From the NCBI GenBank assembly GCA_000507305.1, contig DF239629.1, positions 62,001-126,000 of the forward strand: DNA of 64,000 nucleotides. Direction: 5' to 3'. The translations under genes and the position numbers were made by a program. This document shows, piece after piece, positions 1 through 13,300 of this stretch. The DNA is from Breviolum minutum Mf 1.05b.01 (Eukaryota > Sar > Dinophyceae > Suessiales > Symbiodiniaceae). Position 1 is the stretch's first letter. The number at the start of each line of letters is the position of its first letter. Below the pieces are notes generated by a model that saw only the letters and a list, made by a program, of their open reading frames with translations, searched no databases and was not told where the DNA came from.

Positions 1-27
1 AACGCAGGACAACGGCCCCTCCAACCA

Positions 28-378
28 AGGAGACGAAGAAAGGAGGAAACGAAGAAAGAAAGAAACAAAGAAACCAGAAAAAACGAGGAAACGAGGCAAC
101 GAAGAAACGAGGCAACGAAGAAACGAGGCAACGAAGAAACGAGGAAACGAAGAAACGAGGAAACGAAGAAACGAGGAAACGAAGAAACGAAGAAACGAAG
201 AAACGAGGAAACGAAGAAATGAGGAAACAAAGAAAGGAAGAAACAAAGAAATGAAGGAAATGAGAAACGAAGACACGAAGAAATGAGGAAACGAAGAAAT
301 GAAGGAAGCGAGGAAACGAAGAAACGAGGCAAACGAAGAAACAACGAGATCAGAAGAAACAAAGAAACGAAGAAATGA
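28..378. repeat. degenerate purine-rich tandem repeat
   Basis: About 350 bases of imperfect units of the type GAAACGA(A/G)GAA, in steps of roughly 6-12 bases. The + strand is almost pure purine apart from the C of each unit. No coding signal is seen. Purine-strand arrays like this can form triplexes, but nothing here shows a function. Confidence 0.85.
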
Positions 379-697
379 TACTCAAAGAGAACATATTTGC
401 AGTACATTGCGTAGTACTTTGAACACCAAGGGTTTCACAGGTTTGGACATGTGTAAAATATGAACCAAGGCCACAAAGCTGGATGCTAAGGCCCATTTAT
501 CACACACATACAACGTGCCTGCACCTATGATTGCAAACCTGCACATGGTTTAGCAGCGCCTCCCCTCCAACCCCCCTCCAGCTTCTTCAAGCCAAAACCA
601 AGCCAAGCCTTTTTCTTAGAACCAGCTCCCCTCATGCCTTTTGCACAAGTAGCGAGCTTTCATCAGTGATAATGTTTTTTCGACAAAGCTTTTACCG

Positions 698-1185
698 CGG
701 TATCTACTAGCAGCACCCTCAATACCAGTGTTTTCTTTTTTAACATTTTGGACAATTTTTTTGATCTTATTTTTTTTTGATCCCTCACCCTTATGGACCC
801 TTATGTCTAGCCAAAACCATGGTATTCACAGCACTCTTGCTGTAGCAAAACCATGGTATTCGCGACGCGTCGAACATTCGTCTAACCAAGAGCTTGGTAT
901 CTACTAGCAGCCCCCTCAAAATCATTGATATTTTCAGCATTTGACTTTTTTTTGATCCCAATGATATTTTTTTCGATCCCTGACCCTTATGGACCCTTAT
1001 GTCGGGCCAAAACCTCAGTATTCGCAGCACTTTTGCAAACTAAAGTAGCAAAACCATGGTATTCGCGACGCTTTCGAACATTCGTCGAACCAAAACCTTG
1101 GTATCTAGTATCAGCACCCTCAAAATCATTGATATCTTCAACATTTTTTTGATCCTAATATTTTTTTGATCCCTCACCCATTTAT
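698..1185. repeat. tandem repeat, about 200-bp unit, ~2.4 copies
   Basis: The string TATCTACTAGCAG (third copy TATCTAGTATCAG) recurs at 701, 898 and 1101. Each copy is followed by matching text that includes CCCTTATGGACCCTTATGT and CAAAACCATGGTATTCGCG. The unit is therefore about 197-203 bases with moderate divergence. The overlapping short open frames on both strands are products of the repeat. Confidence 0.8.
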
Positions 1186-2496
1186 TTACAAGGGTTTATA
1201 TTTTCCAGGTGGTGATCGCCGGATTTTTCCATCAACTGTAAATTGTGATTGTTGTTACTACCTCTCAACAAGAATAACTCTCAGTGTTGAGCTTTTGGTT
1301 GGTAAGACTGTATCGGAGGCGTTTGAATCTGAGTGACATGTGCGATTATTTATTCCATTTGTAAATGCATGCCCTATAGCAACGCGCGCCTTTTTCATTG
1401 CCATGTCAGTTGCCAGAGGACACGATATGGAGGTTTCATCTATTTTTTCAACAACGGATGATGTAAGAAGTTCCCACCAAACAGATGTATTTTTGCACGC
1501 CTCTTCTCAGTCAGCGGGTTGACTTGCTGCGCACTGTGCCTTCGGCCAGGAAGAAACAGAGCTGAAAGTGATGAAAGGACACAAGGACCGCCCAGAAAAG
1601 GTGAAGTCTACCTTGGAGGTTGGAAATTTTGCATCATCTGATCATCTCACTTGCAAATTTTCATATCCCCACCAAAAGCCCAAAATACTGATTTGTTAAA
1701 AGAAAACACATCGATTTTAACATCATGCAAGACTTCAAGGTCCCAAGGAGTTCATGATGGATTAGCATTTGATTGCTGTAGGACTTGTGGCAGGAAGCTC
1801 GTCCACTGCTACGTTGCTCGGTGCAGCCTTGGATCGATGAAACATCGTTTCCGTGGATTTGGTTTTCCCCTGCAAAATAGGCCGCTTCCCAAAACGAAAT
1901 TCGTTTCCATCGTTTCCCAAACCACCATTTTTCAGGTGGCAAGAACCACTGAACCACCATGTTTATCAATTTTTCAGGTGGCAAGCTGTTAGTTTTTTTT
2001 GGAAAAAAGGTATGTCATCTCATATGCTCTTAAAATGTGACTTTTCAAAGTCACATTTTGATTGTCCAATGTTCAGAAACCCTAAGATGTGGCAAAGCGC
2101 CAATCCAAGTTGTGTGAGGGGATGGTTTGTGACATGTTTACCACGAGGTGCAGAAATGAGTTTGTGGGACACCCAGATGGGAATGCGATGGTTGATGAGC
2201 CATTGGACCGAGTGTTTTTTTTCTTGGGAAAATGCACATTTTTGGGATGATTCAAAAAATATATAATTTCCCTGAAATTTGCACTTGTGCCACAAAACTA
2301 ACACCAACATTCTGAGGTTCTTCTTTGTTTTACTTCTTTAATGCTGTTTGCTCTCTCTTTTGGTCTGAGAAGTTTGTGCGGTTTGACACTTTGAACAATT
2401 GTATTTTTGTTCGACTGGTATGCTCTCATAAAACTAATAAACACCAATCCAACTGTTGTATTGAAAGTCACCCAGGGTATGTCCTTGAGTCATTAG
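1186..2496. other. no supported gene
   Basis: Several short open frames occur on both strands, but none has AG|G-bounded exon character or family resemblance. A small palindrome built on AAATGTGACTTT / AAAGTCACATTTT lies near 2034-2059. Confidence 0.5.
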
Positions 2497-2640
2497 GTTC
2501 TTACCCGACTCTCATTGAAGCCCCTCCGTCCCCCGAAAGGGGCTTGTGGGGCGAAGCAAGGCGGAAATCACTTCTAGAATCACTGCCATTGTTGGATGCT
2601 TCAGATGAGGTCCGCACGGCTTGGCTTAGGGCTAAGTGGA
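2497..2640 (+). CDS. candidate exon of an unrecognised gene
   Basis: An AG|G acceptor (CATTAG then GTTCTT) is followed by an open frame whose product contains PPSPERGLWGEARRKSLL and DASDEVRTAWLRAKWK. It ends at a possible GT donor (AAA|GTGTAG). The composition is richer in G+C and in charged residues than its surroundings, which is how the convincing exons of this window look. No family is recognised. A hairpin element begins about 25 bases downstream. Confidence 0.35.
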
Positions 2641-2665
2641 AAGTGTAGGTTTGGGGAATTTGTTT

Positions 2666-2755
2666 CCCATAGGATCCATGTATGGTATATTCACCTACAT
2701 TTACCATAAAAATCAACCAAATGTAGGTGTATATACCATACATGGATCCTATGGG
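2666..2755. mobile_element. hairpin MITE, GGATCC family, copy 1
   Basis: A 90-bp almost perfect palindrome. The left arm reads CCCATAGGATCCATG and continues TATGGTATATTCACC; the right arm ends CATGGATCCTATGGG. The loop contains CCATAAAAATCAACC. Four more copies occur in the window. No transposase is encoded, so this is a non-autonomous MITE-like element. Confidence 0.85.
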
Positions 2756-4782
2756 TTTAGATCCCCTACTAAACCTACGACATGTGAAGTCAGTCACGAT
2801 TGCCGCCTTTTTGTCCGGTTTCGCATCTCAAGGAATGGCAAAGAAGTTTTTTTTACACATGTGTCAGACTGGTTGAAAGAACCATAGTCATTCCTATCTA
2901 TCAACATCAACGGTAAGGATATTCATAAGACATTTTACGTAAGATTTGAGAAAACAATTTCACTTGAATAGAGGGGAGGACAATTAAAAACGCATTACCT
3001 ATTTTAACCTGTGTCAAACACATTGTCAGGAAAACCGGTGGATTGTTCATACACTCACTTTTACAAAGTGGTTTGCAACGGCACAACAAACATTGACATG
3101 TTGGTCATACATATTGTTGGACGCAGAATGAGCATAAAAAGCTGCTCTGAAAATGGGAATGGCAAAATATATGATGAAAGAAAACATATCTTGCAGGAAT
3201 GCCATGAAAAGAACAAGATTCAAACATGTGTAATTCATAATAGTGGCTTTAAATTTTTTACACACTGGAAATCCCAGTTGATCTTAGATCAGGAGCGGCA
3301 ACGGCTCTGGTTGCTTTGGACTGAGCGGACTTGGTGTGGAGGTACCGATGAGGTTCCGACGGATTTGTCCGTCGGCTTTGGGACTCATTGAGTCACCCTT
3401 TGGGCGTCAAGATCTTAGCATTCCTTGCAAAAAAATGGGGTTCAGCATATGTATATATGGTTCACTGTTGAGATCATTGGACCCTTTTTATAATGGTGAA
3501 GTTCGATACTCCAAGTATTTCAGCATGGTTGTAAATATTGGGGATGATTGTATGACACTACCACAATTGCAGACATTGGCATTTGTTTCGCTTGAGAAAG
3601 TGGGGATGATTCAGCACAAGACATTGGACGTTGCTATTTATCTCCAGTGTTCTAGATCGTTACTGAGGCACATATAATATAGGGCTTGGGATGTGTGAAC
3701 ACATAAACTCTAATTCCCTGATTTGTTAAGCGGCGATTTGTAATCTCAGTTTTCTGCCCAGCCAAATGATGTTAATGATATGTAGAGATCCTTGAGGTTA
3801 CTATGATGCCTAAGCTTGGAAACCTATGCATGGGAGTCAAGGGATCGATGACGTTAATGACCCCGTCACTGTTTTTCATGTTGTGCACGGGCTCTCATGT
3901 TGGGCTCATGGCCTGTAGGTTTTCAGGGATTTCCCGGAAATAATAGTGCATTAGTTCGGAGTTGGTAATATAATGATCCTTGATATCTTTTCAGTTCCTA
4001 TACTTGACAGGAAATAAGTTGATGTTTTTTTTTCGAAACCGACGCATCATTAAAGTTCTGAATGTGTCATCGTTGGGAAACCATTTTCTAAAACAAAACA
4101 ACACTTAAATGATATTCTAGCAAGGTTCATTTGGCTGAGATGAGGGCTGGACACACATCACTGGAAAAGTTGGAGATTTTTGGAGCCAGGAAACGGGGGT
4201 TGTAAATTTCCAGTGCGAGGCACTAGGTAGATCATCATCAAACATCAAATTCACAAACCAGTCTTGGAGAATTCGGGTCACCCGACCTCATCCGAATGGG
4301 TGGTTTAGGAGATACCCAAGCTTGGTTGGTGGGAGAGAAATAACTTTGCACTCAGTCAACCAGGGGCATCTTACAAAAATGGTGCTTCCTTTTTTGGAAG
4401 ATGATAAACCTCCTAAGTAAAATAATGGTGGCTCGGTTTCCCCAACCTATAAACAATGGTGGACTTCCAGGACTTCCAGGGACTATTTCCATCATCCAAT
4501 CTATTTGGCCCCGGCAAAGGCGGATCTCTTGCCGCGCTTGAGCGAAGCATTAAACCCCGACGGAGAAAAGAAAAAGGCAGAAAGGGGTGCAAGGATACAA
4601 TCCTTGTTAAAAGGATGATGTTAGAAGTAAATATACATTTTCGATCGTATAGCAAAGCCATTCCAAATTCCAAGATTTTTTCAAAGTGTGAAGGGTTTTG
4701 AGTTTTGAGTGATGGCTATAACTTGTTTGCCCTCTCAGCGAGTTGCCGCTACTCTCACCTCCCCTACAAGTGTTATCACTTT
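2756..4782. other. no supported gene
   Basis: Intergenic or intronic AT-rich DNA. A short G+C-richer patch near 3290-3420 could be an exon, but its frame and boundaries cannot be decided. Nothing else is supportable. Confidence 0.4.
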
Positions 4783-4879
4783 CTAGGTGGTGGTTTCAAT
4801 TTTTTTCATTTTTATCCCTACCTGGGGAAATGATCCAATTTGACTAATATTTTTCAAGGGGGTTGAAACCACCAACTAG
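4783..4879 (+). mobile_element. CTAG-ended MITE, family A, copy 1
   Basis: Begins CTAGGTGGTGGTTTCAA and ends TTGAAACCACCAACTAG, giving 17-bp terminal inverted repeats with one mismatch. The core contains GAAATGATCCAATTTGAC. Strand is assigned from the non-palindromic core. Length is 97 bp, with no coding capacity. Confidence 0.9.
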
Positions 4880-6162
4880 TTTTTTTTTGCCATCAACAAA
4901 TAATTGCTGCTAATCCTCTCACGGAAGCTTGAGAAATATGGAGTGTTGAAAGTGCATTTTCCTGACCAAACCGCGCACTGCCCCGTGAAATTTCCTGCTT
5001 GGCGAGTTTAAGATTGACAAATTTTCACCAAAATTTGCAGAAGAGCCTTGTTGGTGGAGCATTTGTGCTTCGCAAGAGTAGAGTAGAGTGTGTATCTCTG
5101 CTTGTTGCAACTGCTTGTTGCAACACCGGGGCCCGGCAATGCGACTAACCGTCGTGCTCAGTGTCTTGGTTTTTTTAAAACTTGGCTCGGAGATGGGCAG
5201 ACATTAAGTGGAGTATGTTTGCTTTATTGTTGAACACCCGGATTTGCAATCCTTCAAGGTTTGCACAAACAGATTCCTTAAAGTGTAACACACTTCAATG
5301 TTCGCCTCCTAGTCACAGACATGCGCAGTTTGTGCATAGAATCAACAAACACTTCAAACTACTTTTGCCCTCGGATAGGCATGTTTTCTCAAATGGAGGC
5401 TTAAACTTCATTTGATCAGGTCTTATGGATGATCCAAAGTGGAACGTTGAGTCTTTTTTTGGGGGGGCTCTTTTTTTGAGTTTGGTTGGAGTTGAGATGC
5501 ATTCTTTTGTCGAGGAACTCCTGAGTTCTAATTCCACGATGTTTTGAAAGAACTGGTCCATGCGAGGGTCACATTATATATAGCGACCAAAAACACGAGT
5601 TTTGGGAACCCAAAAGGTAGCGAATAGGAAGGGTCCCTTCCCCGGCTATTTCAGGGATCAGTTTGCGGTTGGTGAAATATTGAAATTTGGGCAGATACTT
5701 CAATCTGTTACTTGAATCTGCTACTATGTTTGTTTCCCCCCCACAAAAAAAAGGAAGTCCTCTCCCCCCATCAAATGTCCTCTGTGTTTTTTTGTCGAGT
5801 GTTGGGAAGTCCATCCAAATAAAGCTGATGGTAGGTGATATTGCAAGTGTATTGCAAGTGTATTGAAGGGAAATACATAATCTCAAAAAAATCAACAACA
5901 TGATTTGGGTTCACCAACCCAACACTGACCAAGCTCGGTTTCATCAACCTCTGGTCTCTTTAAGCGGGTTCATCCTTCACCAACCGAGGTCTACTGGTGC
6001 CAACGGCTGCTTCGACCTGCTTGGAGGAAGCTATCCCAGCTTCAGATCGTCGCAATCTCGTGGCTTGGTTCGTGGACCCATATCCCACCGGAGCTTGTAA
6101 CGAAAATCATCGACTCAAAAAAGTGCTGACTGTTAGACTGGTAGGAGATATGCTAGATATTG
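4880..6162. other. no supported gene
   Basis: Mostly AT-rich sequence. The patch 5990-6110 has several overlapping open frames and exon-like composition, but no frame is favoured. It could contain an upstream exon of the large membrane-protein gene; I cannot show this. Confidence 0.35.
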
Positions 6163-6254
6163 CTAGATGTTGGTTTCTTTTTTTTTGATTTTCACCCCGG
6201 GGAAATGATCCAATTTGACTAATTTCTCGCCAAGGGGTGGAAACCGCCAACTAG
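6163..6254 (+). mobile_element. CTAG-ended MITE, family A, copy 2
   Basis: Degenerate copy. The left end is CTAGATGTTGGTTTC and the right end GGAAACCGCCAACTAG. The core GAAATGATCCAATTTGAC is intact and in the same orientation as the other copies. Confidence 0.8.
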
Positions 6255-7262
6255 TATGTGATCGTTCCCAGGAGGGTAGTGTGTTTTTTTGAAAGGTTTG
6301 CTTCATGAGCTTCGTCAATCTTTTTCGGAAAATCCCTGTCTCACCTGTTTTTTGGCTCAGCAATTTGTTGGTTTAATTTATATGATGTTTATTGTTTATG
6401 GTCCCATGGTTATCATTTGTTTCAAAAGGGGCGGGCCATCATACCCTCCTGCGAACTAACATATCCCCTGAAAAGTCAATTTTATGGACTTATTCAATGG
6501 AGTTTCCTGGTTCCCTTTATTTGGTGGGATCGGTAGCATCATAAAACTCCCCCAATTGGCAATATAAAGAGAACCAGAAACAGCTATTGACTTATTCCCT
6601 GGAGGGTAAAGTTTGAGTTTCTATTGGTTGGAAAATGGAAGGCACCCTGTGAGCATTGAATCAACCTTGTGTTGATGCATCCACGGGGTGATTGAGTGAA
6701 TTTTAAGTCACAGTTGGGAAGCAAGGGTCAGACTTCAAGGGAGCTTTAAAAAACCATTTGGGGCGTTTTGAAAACGCCCCCAAAACTGGACGTTCTTTAA
6801 AAGCTTGGAAAAGGTTGAATGGTAAGGTCAGCTTGATTTGATGTTGTGGTTGAAAACGAAACTGACAGGTGGATTGATTTAACCAACTGCAAATTCCGCA
6901 CCTTGTGAACAATCTTTTTCCCTTGAAAAAGCGCAAGTTTTTACCCAGATAAAGGCCAAAAGGGTTCCGTTCAGTTTGGTTTCTGTTTTGCAAGTACAGA
7001 ATTTTCGGCAGAGAGATGACCATAGGATATGATGATATGATCCAGTATTTATCGGTCAAACAGATGTTTGAACATGTTTTTCTTGCTTGCTTTCATTATT
7101 ACCTGTAGTCTATGCTGATATATCAATTTCAAATGCTGAATAGTGTTTGCGGGTCTAAGGGAATAACGCATCCGGAAAAGAAAAGAAGGTGTCACTCATC
7201 CTCTAGAGGGTTCGGGTTCAGGTTTCATAGTAATGAGTTTTCTAAAGCTGAAATTCTAGCAG

Positions 7263-7358
7263 GTCAATGGTGATGGTGAAACCTACCCCGTGGGTCTCTT
7301 TATTGGCAATTGGGCCGCCGGCTATGCTGCAAATGTTATGGCAGCTATCCTCACCGAG
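7263..7358 (+). CDS. exon 1 seen: start of OpuAC-like domain
   Basis: The acceptor is CTAGCAG|GTC, phase 0. The product runs from VNGDGETYPVGLFIGNWA to NVMAAILTE. It resembles the first strand and helix of OpuAC domains, a bound-ligand W followed by a helix leading into an E.LGY motif. The next exon begins EILGYNV in phase 0, so the exon should stop after GAG at 7358. That makes the intron start GAGCAG, a GA donor. At least one upstream exon with a signal peptide must exist. Confidence 0.7.
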
Positions 7359-10300
7359 GAGCAGTGGAGACAAATCACAGATCTGATTTTGTTCCAAAAA
7401 ACAAAAAAGAAGAATTTAGATTGTAAATTGGCGAAGTCAATGTCAACTTTATTTCTGTGTCTTCTTTTTTGATTGAGATGTTGTGGCAAACCAAAGCTTG
7501 ACATTCAATTTTCAGCATGTTGAAATAAGACAATATCTTTTCTCGGCAACGATTTCAGAGATCCAGCTGCTTTTAAAAGAGGCTTTTTCCATAACGATTT
7601 CAAGACTGGTGGAATTTCATTTCGATTTCGGTTTTTGATCTGAAGCAACACAAAGGTTCGCGAAACGGTGGTGAAAATTGATGGGGATCAAATTTCACTT
7701 CTGTGAATTGCCAACTCCAAAATCCTCCACTTAAATAAAAGAGTGCTCGGGATAAACTTTCGCCCGACATCAGTGGCTTTTTAAACCTTGGGCCTCATGG
7801 ATTGAAACTATAGACAGTGCAAACCGAACCAGCTAGAAAATGGAGTTATAAGTTGAAAGCCAGTACCCATGGGATCCATGTATTGTATATTTACCTATAC
7901 ATTTTCCATAAACATCAACCAAATGTAGGTAAATATACCATACATGGATCCTTTGGGGTATATCAATGTATATTGTGGGGGCTTCTGAAATCATCCATTG
8001 GAAGGAATCCATCAACTTCAATGATGGGACAATGATAAATTTCCGCTCTTTTCCAGGGAGTTACACTTGGTAAACATGGCAATTGAAAATGGACCACTTG
8101 AAGACGTACCTCCTATCAAAACAGAGGGGATTTTCTATTGCAATGTTAGTCTACCCGAGTTTTCTGATATGTTGGACAGATGTCCAAGATCAACATGTCT
8201 CACAGCCAAACGGGTTCTTTTTTGAGATCATAGAACTTCCATGAATTTTACAAGAGGCTTTCGTACGATGCATTTGAAGGCCATGTATTTTACACTCCTG
8301 TAATCGAAAAAAGCCAAAATATTATATTGGTGGAAATCCAGTATGAACGGACAGATTTGTATGGCAAATTACACTCCAACTTTTTGTCAACAACTCCCAG
8401 TCTTTAGACATCGTTGCGGACATCAACTTTTCGATGCCCATGGGATCCATGGGACTGGTATATTTGTCTACATTTACCATAAATTTAAGCCAAATGTAGA
8501 TGAATATACCAGTCCCATGGATCCTATGGAATGTGGGGATCACATTTTGCCAGGAGATCTTGGGCTACAACGTTCACATGAACTTTGATGCCCCTGGACC
8601 TGGACAGGTGGACGCATATTTTGGACTCACAGGCTGCCGCACCTACAACGATGTGAGTGATCGCGGGTGCGATCAAGGTGTAGCTTGGTGCGAACCAAAG
8701 TTTATCAAAGTTTCAGGGATTGAATGACTAACCCTTACCCATAGTATCCGTGTAAGGTATATTCACCTACATTTGGCTTAAATTTATGGTAAATGTAGAT
8801 AAATATACCATACATAGATCCCATGGGTTAGGAATCTGAAGTTTTGTGTCAGTTTTGCTGTCGTGGTGTCGGATTTTTTCATGCCCATGGAAATCCCCCT
8901 GGCATTTTGAGAGGCAGTCTGGGGGAGAAAAATAGGGGTCATGTTTGCGCCAGCCCCAAAAAGGGAACCAGCAGAATTGCTATAGGTAAATTAAGTTATA
9001 TACATTTTGATTTAAAATGATAATTTCATGGTCTCCACGTCAATCCGTGACAACACACCCAAATTATTGCGTGTAACATAGTCATCTCCGGGGCCGTTGG
9101 ACCGTCCAATTTCGGTTCTGTGAGAGGATGAGACTAGTTTGGGGTCGCACTTCATTAAGACTATAATATGAAAAGATGATGGATGTCCGTAAGTCAAACA
9201 TCTGCTGAAAATGGTTGATTCTAGATTGTACTTGGTTCTAATTTGAAACCAATGGATCTTTCAAGGATTCATTCATGCTGGCATATTTTGGAATCCCATT
9301 ATATATTATTTTCACCAGATAGCGGTTTAAAGAGCTATGACAAGCCCACAATTTCTTGTGGAAGTAAGCGTGTGTTTTACGGGGTAGTGATCACACAGCA
9401 GCTTCGACATTCCAACTTGCCGATGTTTGACTCGTTTTCGTTTCCAGGCGACAAGATACCACATCCAGATGGAGGGGTGGATGGGTGTCAATACTCAAGA
9501 TTGGAATTTCATCCAGACGACGTACCCAACAATGGGGCCAAAGGATTTGGGCTCAATGGGATATGATGGGTTTTCGACAACTTTCCTACCCAAGCCTGCT
9601 CAGCAGAATGCTTATTCCACCTCTGGCCTAGCTCTCCAATTTTACCGCAATTGGAATGCGTCTTGGAATGCGCCTTCGGCGTATTTTGCCTCTTTATCCT
9701 CAATCGACAGCACCAAGTTGATGCCTTGCACCAAATCAATCATGAGTGACGATTTGGTCATGAGGCGTCATGTCAAATTCACCGGCGATGCGGATGGAGT
9801 CGTGATCACCAACGCGCCTTGGTTGACAAAAGGTGTCGCGATGTCACAGGACATCCAGACATGTCGAGTGTTGAAAAAGTGGTGGTATACCTAGCAAGTT
9901 TCTTCGCTCAAAAAAGAGCATTACTGCCGTGACGAGTACTTGTGCCAAGAAGAATCCAGGATCACACGGGAAAGCAAGTAGGACGATGTTTTGTCGCAAG
10001 GTTTTTGGAGGAGATACACGACGTTTCAATCCGTATCGCTTCATATGCAAGGGAAATGCCAATGCAATTCAATGCGCATATTATTTCCGATTTTGAATTT
10101 CTTCAAATTTGCAGAGTCTTTATAAATATTGTGCTACAGCTCCACTGAATCTCTGCACAACTGACTTCTTATATTTGCTTTTGCTGCTCAGGGAGGTGCT
10201 GAATCTACTTAAGGTTGTGCTAAATCTAGGTAGTATAGTCTTATTGGATCTTGTTTCCCAGGGATGCAATGAGTGGACTAATCTTGGTTTTCTGCATTGC

Positions 10301-13300
10301 GAGGCTCCATTGAATCTGAAAGGCTTATATATTGTTTTTGCTGAAGCTACGTTGTAGTAAGGAGCAGCAAGTATTGTCCGTGGTAGTACGTAGTACATGG
10401 TAGTAGGTCGCGGTACGCTGTAATGCTAGTATTACGGAGTAGTCAGTAGTACTAGGTGGTAGTGTGGAGCGGTCTTGGGGTAGTAAGTCGTATTGCGTAG
10501 TAGTACGCACTAGTTGGAGAGCCCGGTCATGTCGACCACTGTATAGGATCACACTGATAGCACATAGTTTGGAGTAGTGGGTGATGATGAATTTGCATGC
10601 AGGCAATGTTGAAATACGTCCTGTCATCAAAATCTGCGAACATGAACGCGAAACGGTGAATTGCATGTTTTCCTTGTTCGTTCGATCATCAAAATGATTT
10701 CAACATGTTGCTCTGTGTGATCTGATTCGAGGTTGGCATGACGCGGCCGTGTATAAATGTATTCTTTTTTGCTCAATGTTGGAACCCAAAAAGACAGTGT
10801 TATGCACTGCATCGTTGTACTTTCGTTCAGAAGTGTCGTATATTTTTTGTCATATCATTTTTTGATCCTAAGATTTATAATGTTTTTTTTTCCCAGGGTG
10901 GTTTCCGGATCTTCCCGGATTGCTTGGAAAATCTCAGGATAAATATGCTGGCAAATGCTTTGATTCCTGGTGGTGGGCACCACCCAGTTGTCGTGATGAT
11001 ACATCTCGTTGCGTTCCTCACATTACAGGAGGTACTGGGTGGCAAACCGAAGCGATGATGCAAAAAACCACTTATTTCAACATGCCCATCGCTAGTGCCG
11101 TTGCTGCAAGCTATGGTGATTATACCACCTTACCACAAGCGGGTAATATGATCTTCTATTGGTGGACACCGGACCCAACCTTTTTGGAGTTGAGCCCAAT
11201 GGTGGTGAAATTTCCTGAATTCAAAAGTGAGGAATTCCAGCAGGGGGTGCTGACCAGTGAATCGGCAGCAGCCGTGGTCTCGGCCCTCTCCAGCCGTGAT
11301 CTGGAGATTTTGGCTCCTGTTGTGGAACGCTTTGTGGACAGCGTAGACTTGCCCGTGAGCGAAATGGACACGATGTTGTTGGATCATAAAAACAGGGGCC
11401 TGGATTACTCGGAAGCATCTTGGAGGAATGTGACTTGCACCTGGCTTAGGAACAATCGAGCTATGTGGCAAAAGTGGATTCCTGATGAAAGTGTGTGTTA
11501 TCCAGGCTTTGGTCTTTACGATGCAGTGTTGGAGCAGTTCACAGACGACCGGAATGTCACGAACAAGATTGTGTGCCAGGTGGCCTGGCAGCAAAACATG
11601 TGCACCCTCGAAATTGGGGGTTTCAACATCAGCCACGATTTGTTGAATGGTATGCTTTGGTAGGGGAAGCATTGGTCTCATTGGTTTCACGAACGAACTA
11701 GATATTGGTTCTGTCACCTGAATCTTCGGCGATCAAGTGATCAGTATCAAGTGATCAGTTTCGTGCATGCACGCGTGATAAGTTGTTTGAATGAGGTTAA
11801 ACATGGTTAAACAAAAATCCATGTTCGTGGTAAAAAACAGAAAATGTTCACTGATCCAACGAAAAAACTCAAGCTTCAGCCTTTCACCTGGGCCCAAGGC
11901 TTGTGAACCTGGAACACATTCGGAGAAGATCACTGACCGCAAGGGGGACACTCAGATTTGTGTCCCTTGTGAAGTTGGAACAAGCCAAGCCTCCGGTGCT
12001 TCACTCAGCTGCAAAGCATGCAAAGCAGGCAGGGCAACCGAAAAACCAGAACGAAAACATTACGGGTTTTGGACAAAAGAGATGAGATAAATACAGACAC
12101 TCCTCATTCAGGTAAGCTTGCATTTTCCATAGAACTTCTGAACAATTGCAGCAGTGTGAAGAAAATGGACCTGGAACAATGGAAGGGATCAACCAAGAAC
12201 AAAAAATCACCACATGATCTTGCGATAGGTTTTTTAATGGTATTTTTAAAGTATGTTATTTTATATAATCATATCAGTTCAAATTACATCATATGAGTTG
12301 TTTTGGCTAAGGTTTATCATATCATACCAAACTGCACCATACCAAATCATGTCATATCAAATCATATCAAACCAAGTTCCTTGCATATCATGTCATAGTA
12401 TCTCATAATATATCCAATCATATATTTTAAGTTCATGATATCTTTTCTGACTTTTCTGTTATGTATTTTGTAGTTTGTTGTATTTTTTGATACACATAAA
12501 TTCGTTTGTTCCATTGTAGTTTATTTCTTATTTTATGGTTATGTTTTCTATTTTATTCTTGTTCAATTCTATTCTACTAAGAGTCAGGGAAGAGTCTGGA
12601 GCTGCTAAATTGGCAGGTGAATATCAAGATGCACCTGGACAAAAGGAATGCATGCGCTGCGCTACTGGCACCTATCAGGACCGTGACTGAAGCGATAATA
12701 CATGGCATAGACCTAAATAGCATCAATGGTGTTCAACAAAAGACACAAAAAAAACAACGGTGGTGACTTGTTTGGGTGCGCAACAAATCAAAGTGACACA
12801 AGGCATTTACGTTGACAAAAACATGTGCATGTAAATTTACCTCTATATATAATTGTATATTATTTAAAAATGTGTATACCTACGAACTCCTATTTTAGTC
12901 TGAACTGGAAAATCCGACTTTTCCAGTTGAATTCCAAACAATTAGAAATCATCAAAAAAAACCTCGGGCGAGATTTTTTGCCCCGGGCGAAAATTTGCAA
13001 TTCCTAGGTATATATATATATTTTTACATGTACAATCACATTTACTTCACTACTACCACTGCTATTGCTACTTCTACCACTACCACTTCTGTTGCCATTA
13101 CTACCACTACTACAGGTAAGAATCCCCATTGCTCCCTTTTTTGAAAAAGAAGGACTTCACGGATTTATTTAAATTTTTAGTACGGCCTTGAGGTAGTGAG
13201 CATGTTTTATTTCCAGATCCCAAACCGCACAAATTGAGTTTGGTTTTTTTCGAGTGCAGTGGGCCGTTTCGACCGGCGAACTAATGGTGCAAATGATTTG

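Noticed and set aside
5900..6190. Upstream exon of the OpuAC-like gene
   Set aside because: Composition is exon-like, but three frames are open and none gives a signal peptide or a join in phase 0 to 7263.
11130..11717. 195-codon open frame on the - strand
   Set aside because: Antisense shadow of the large OpuAC-like exon; the + frame has the family motifs and correct splice phases.
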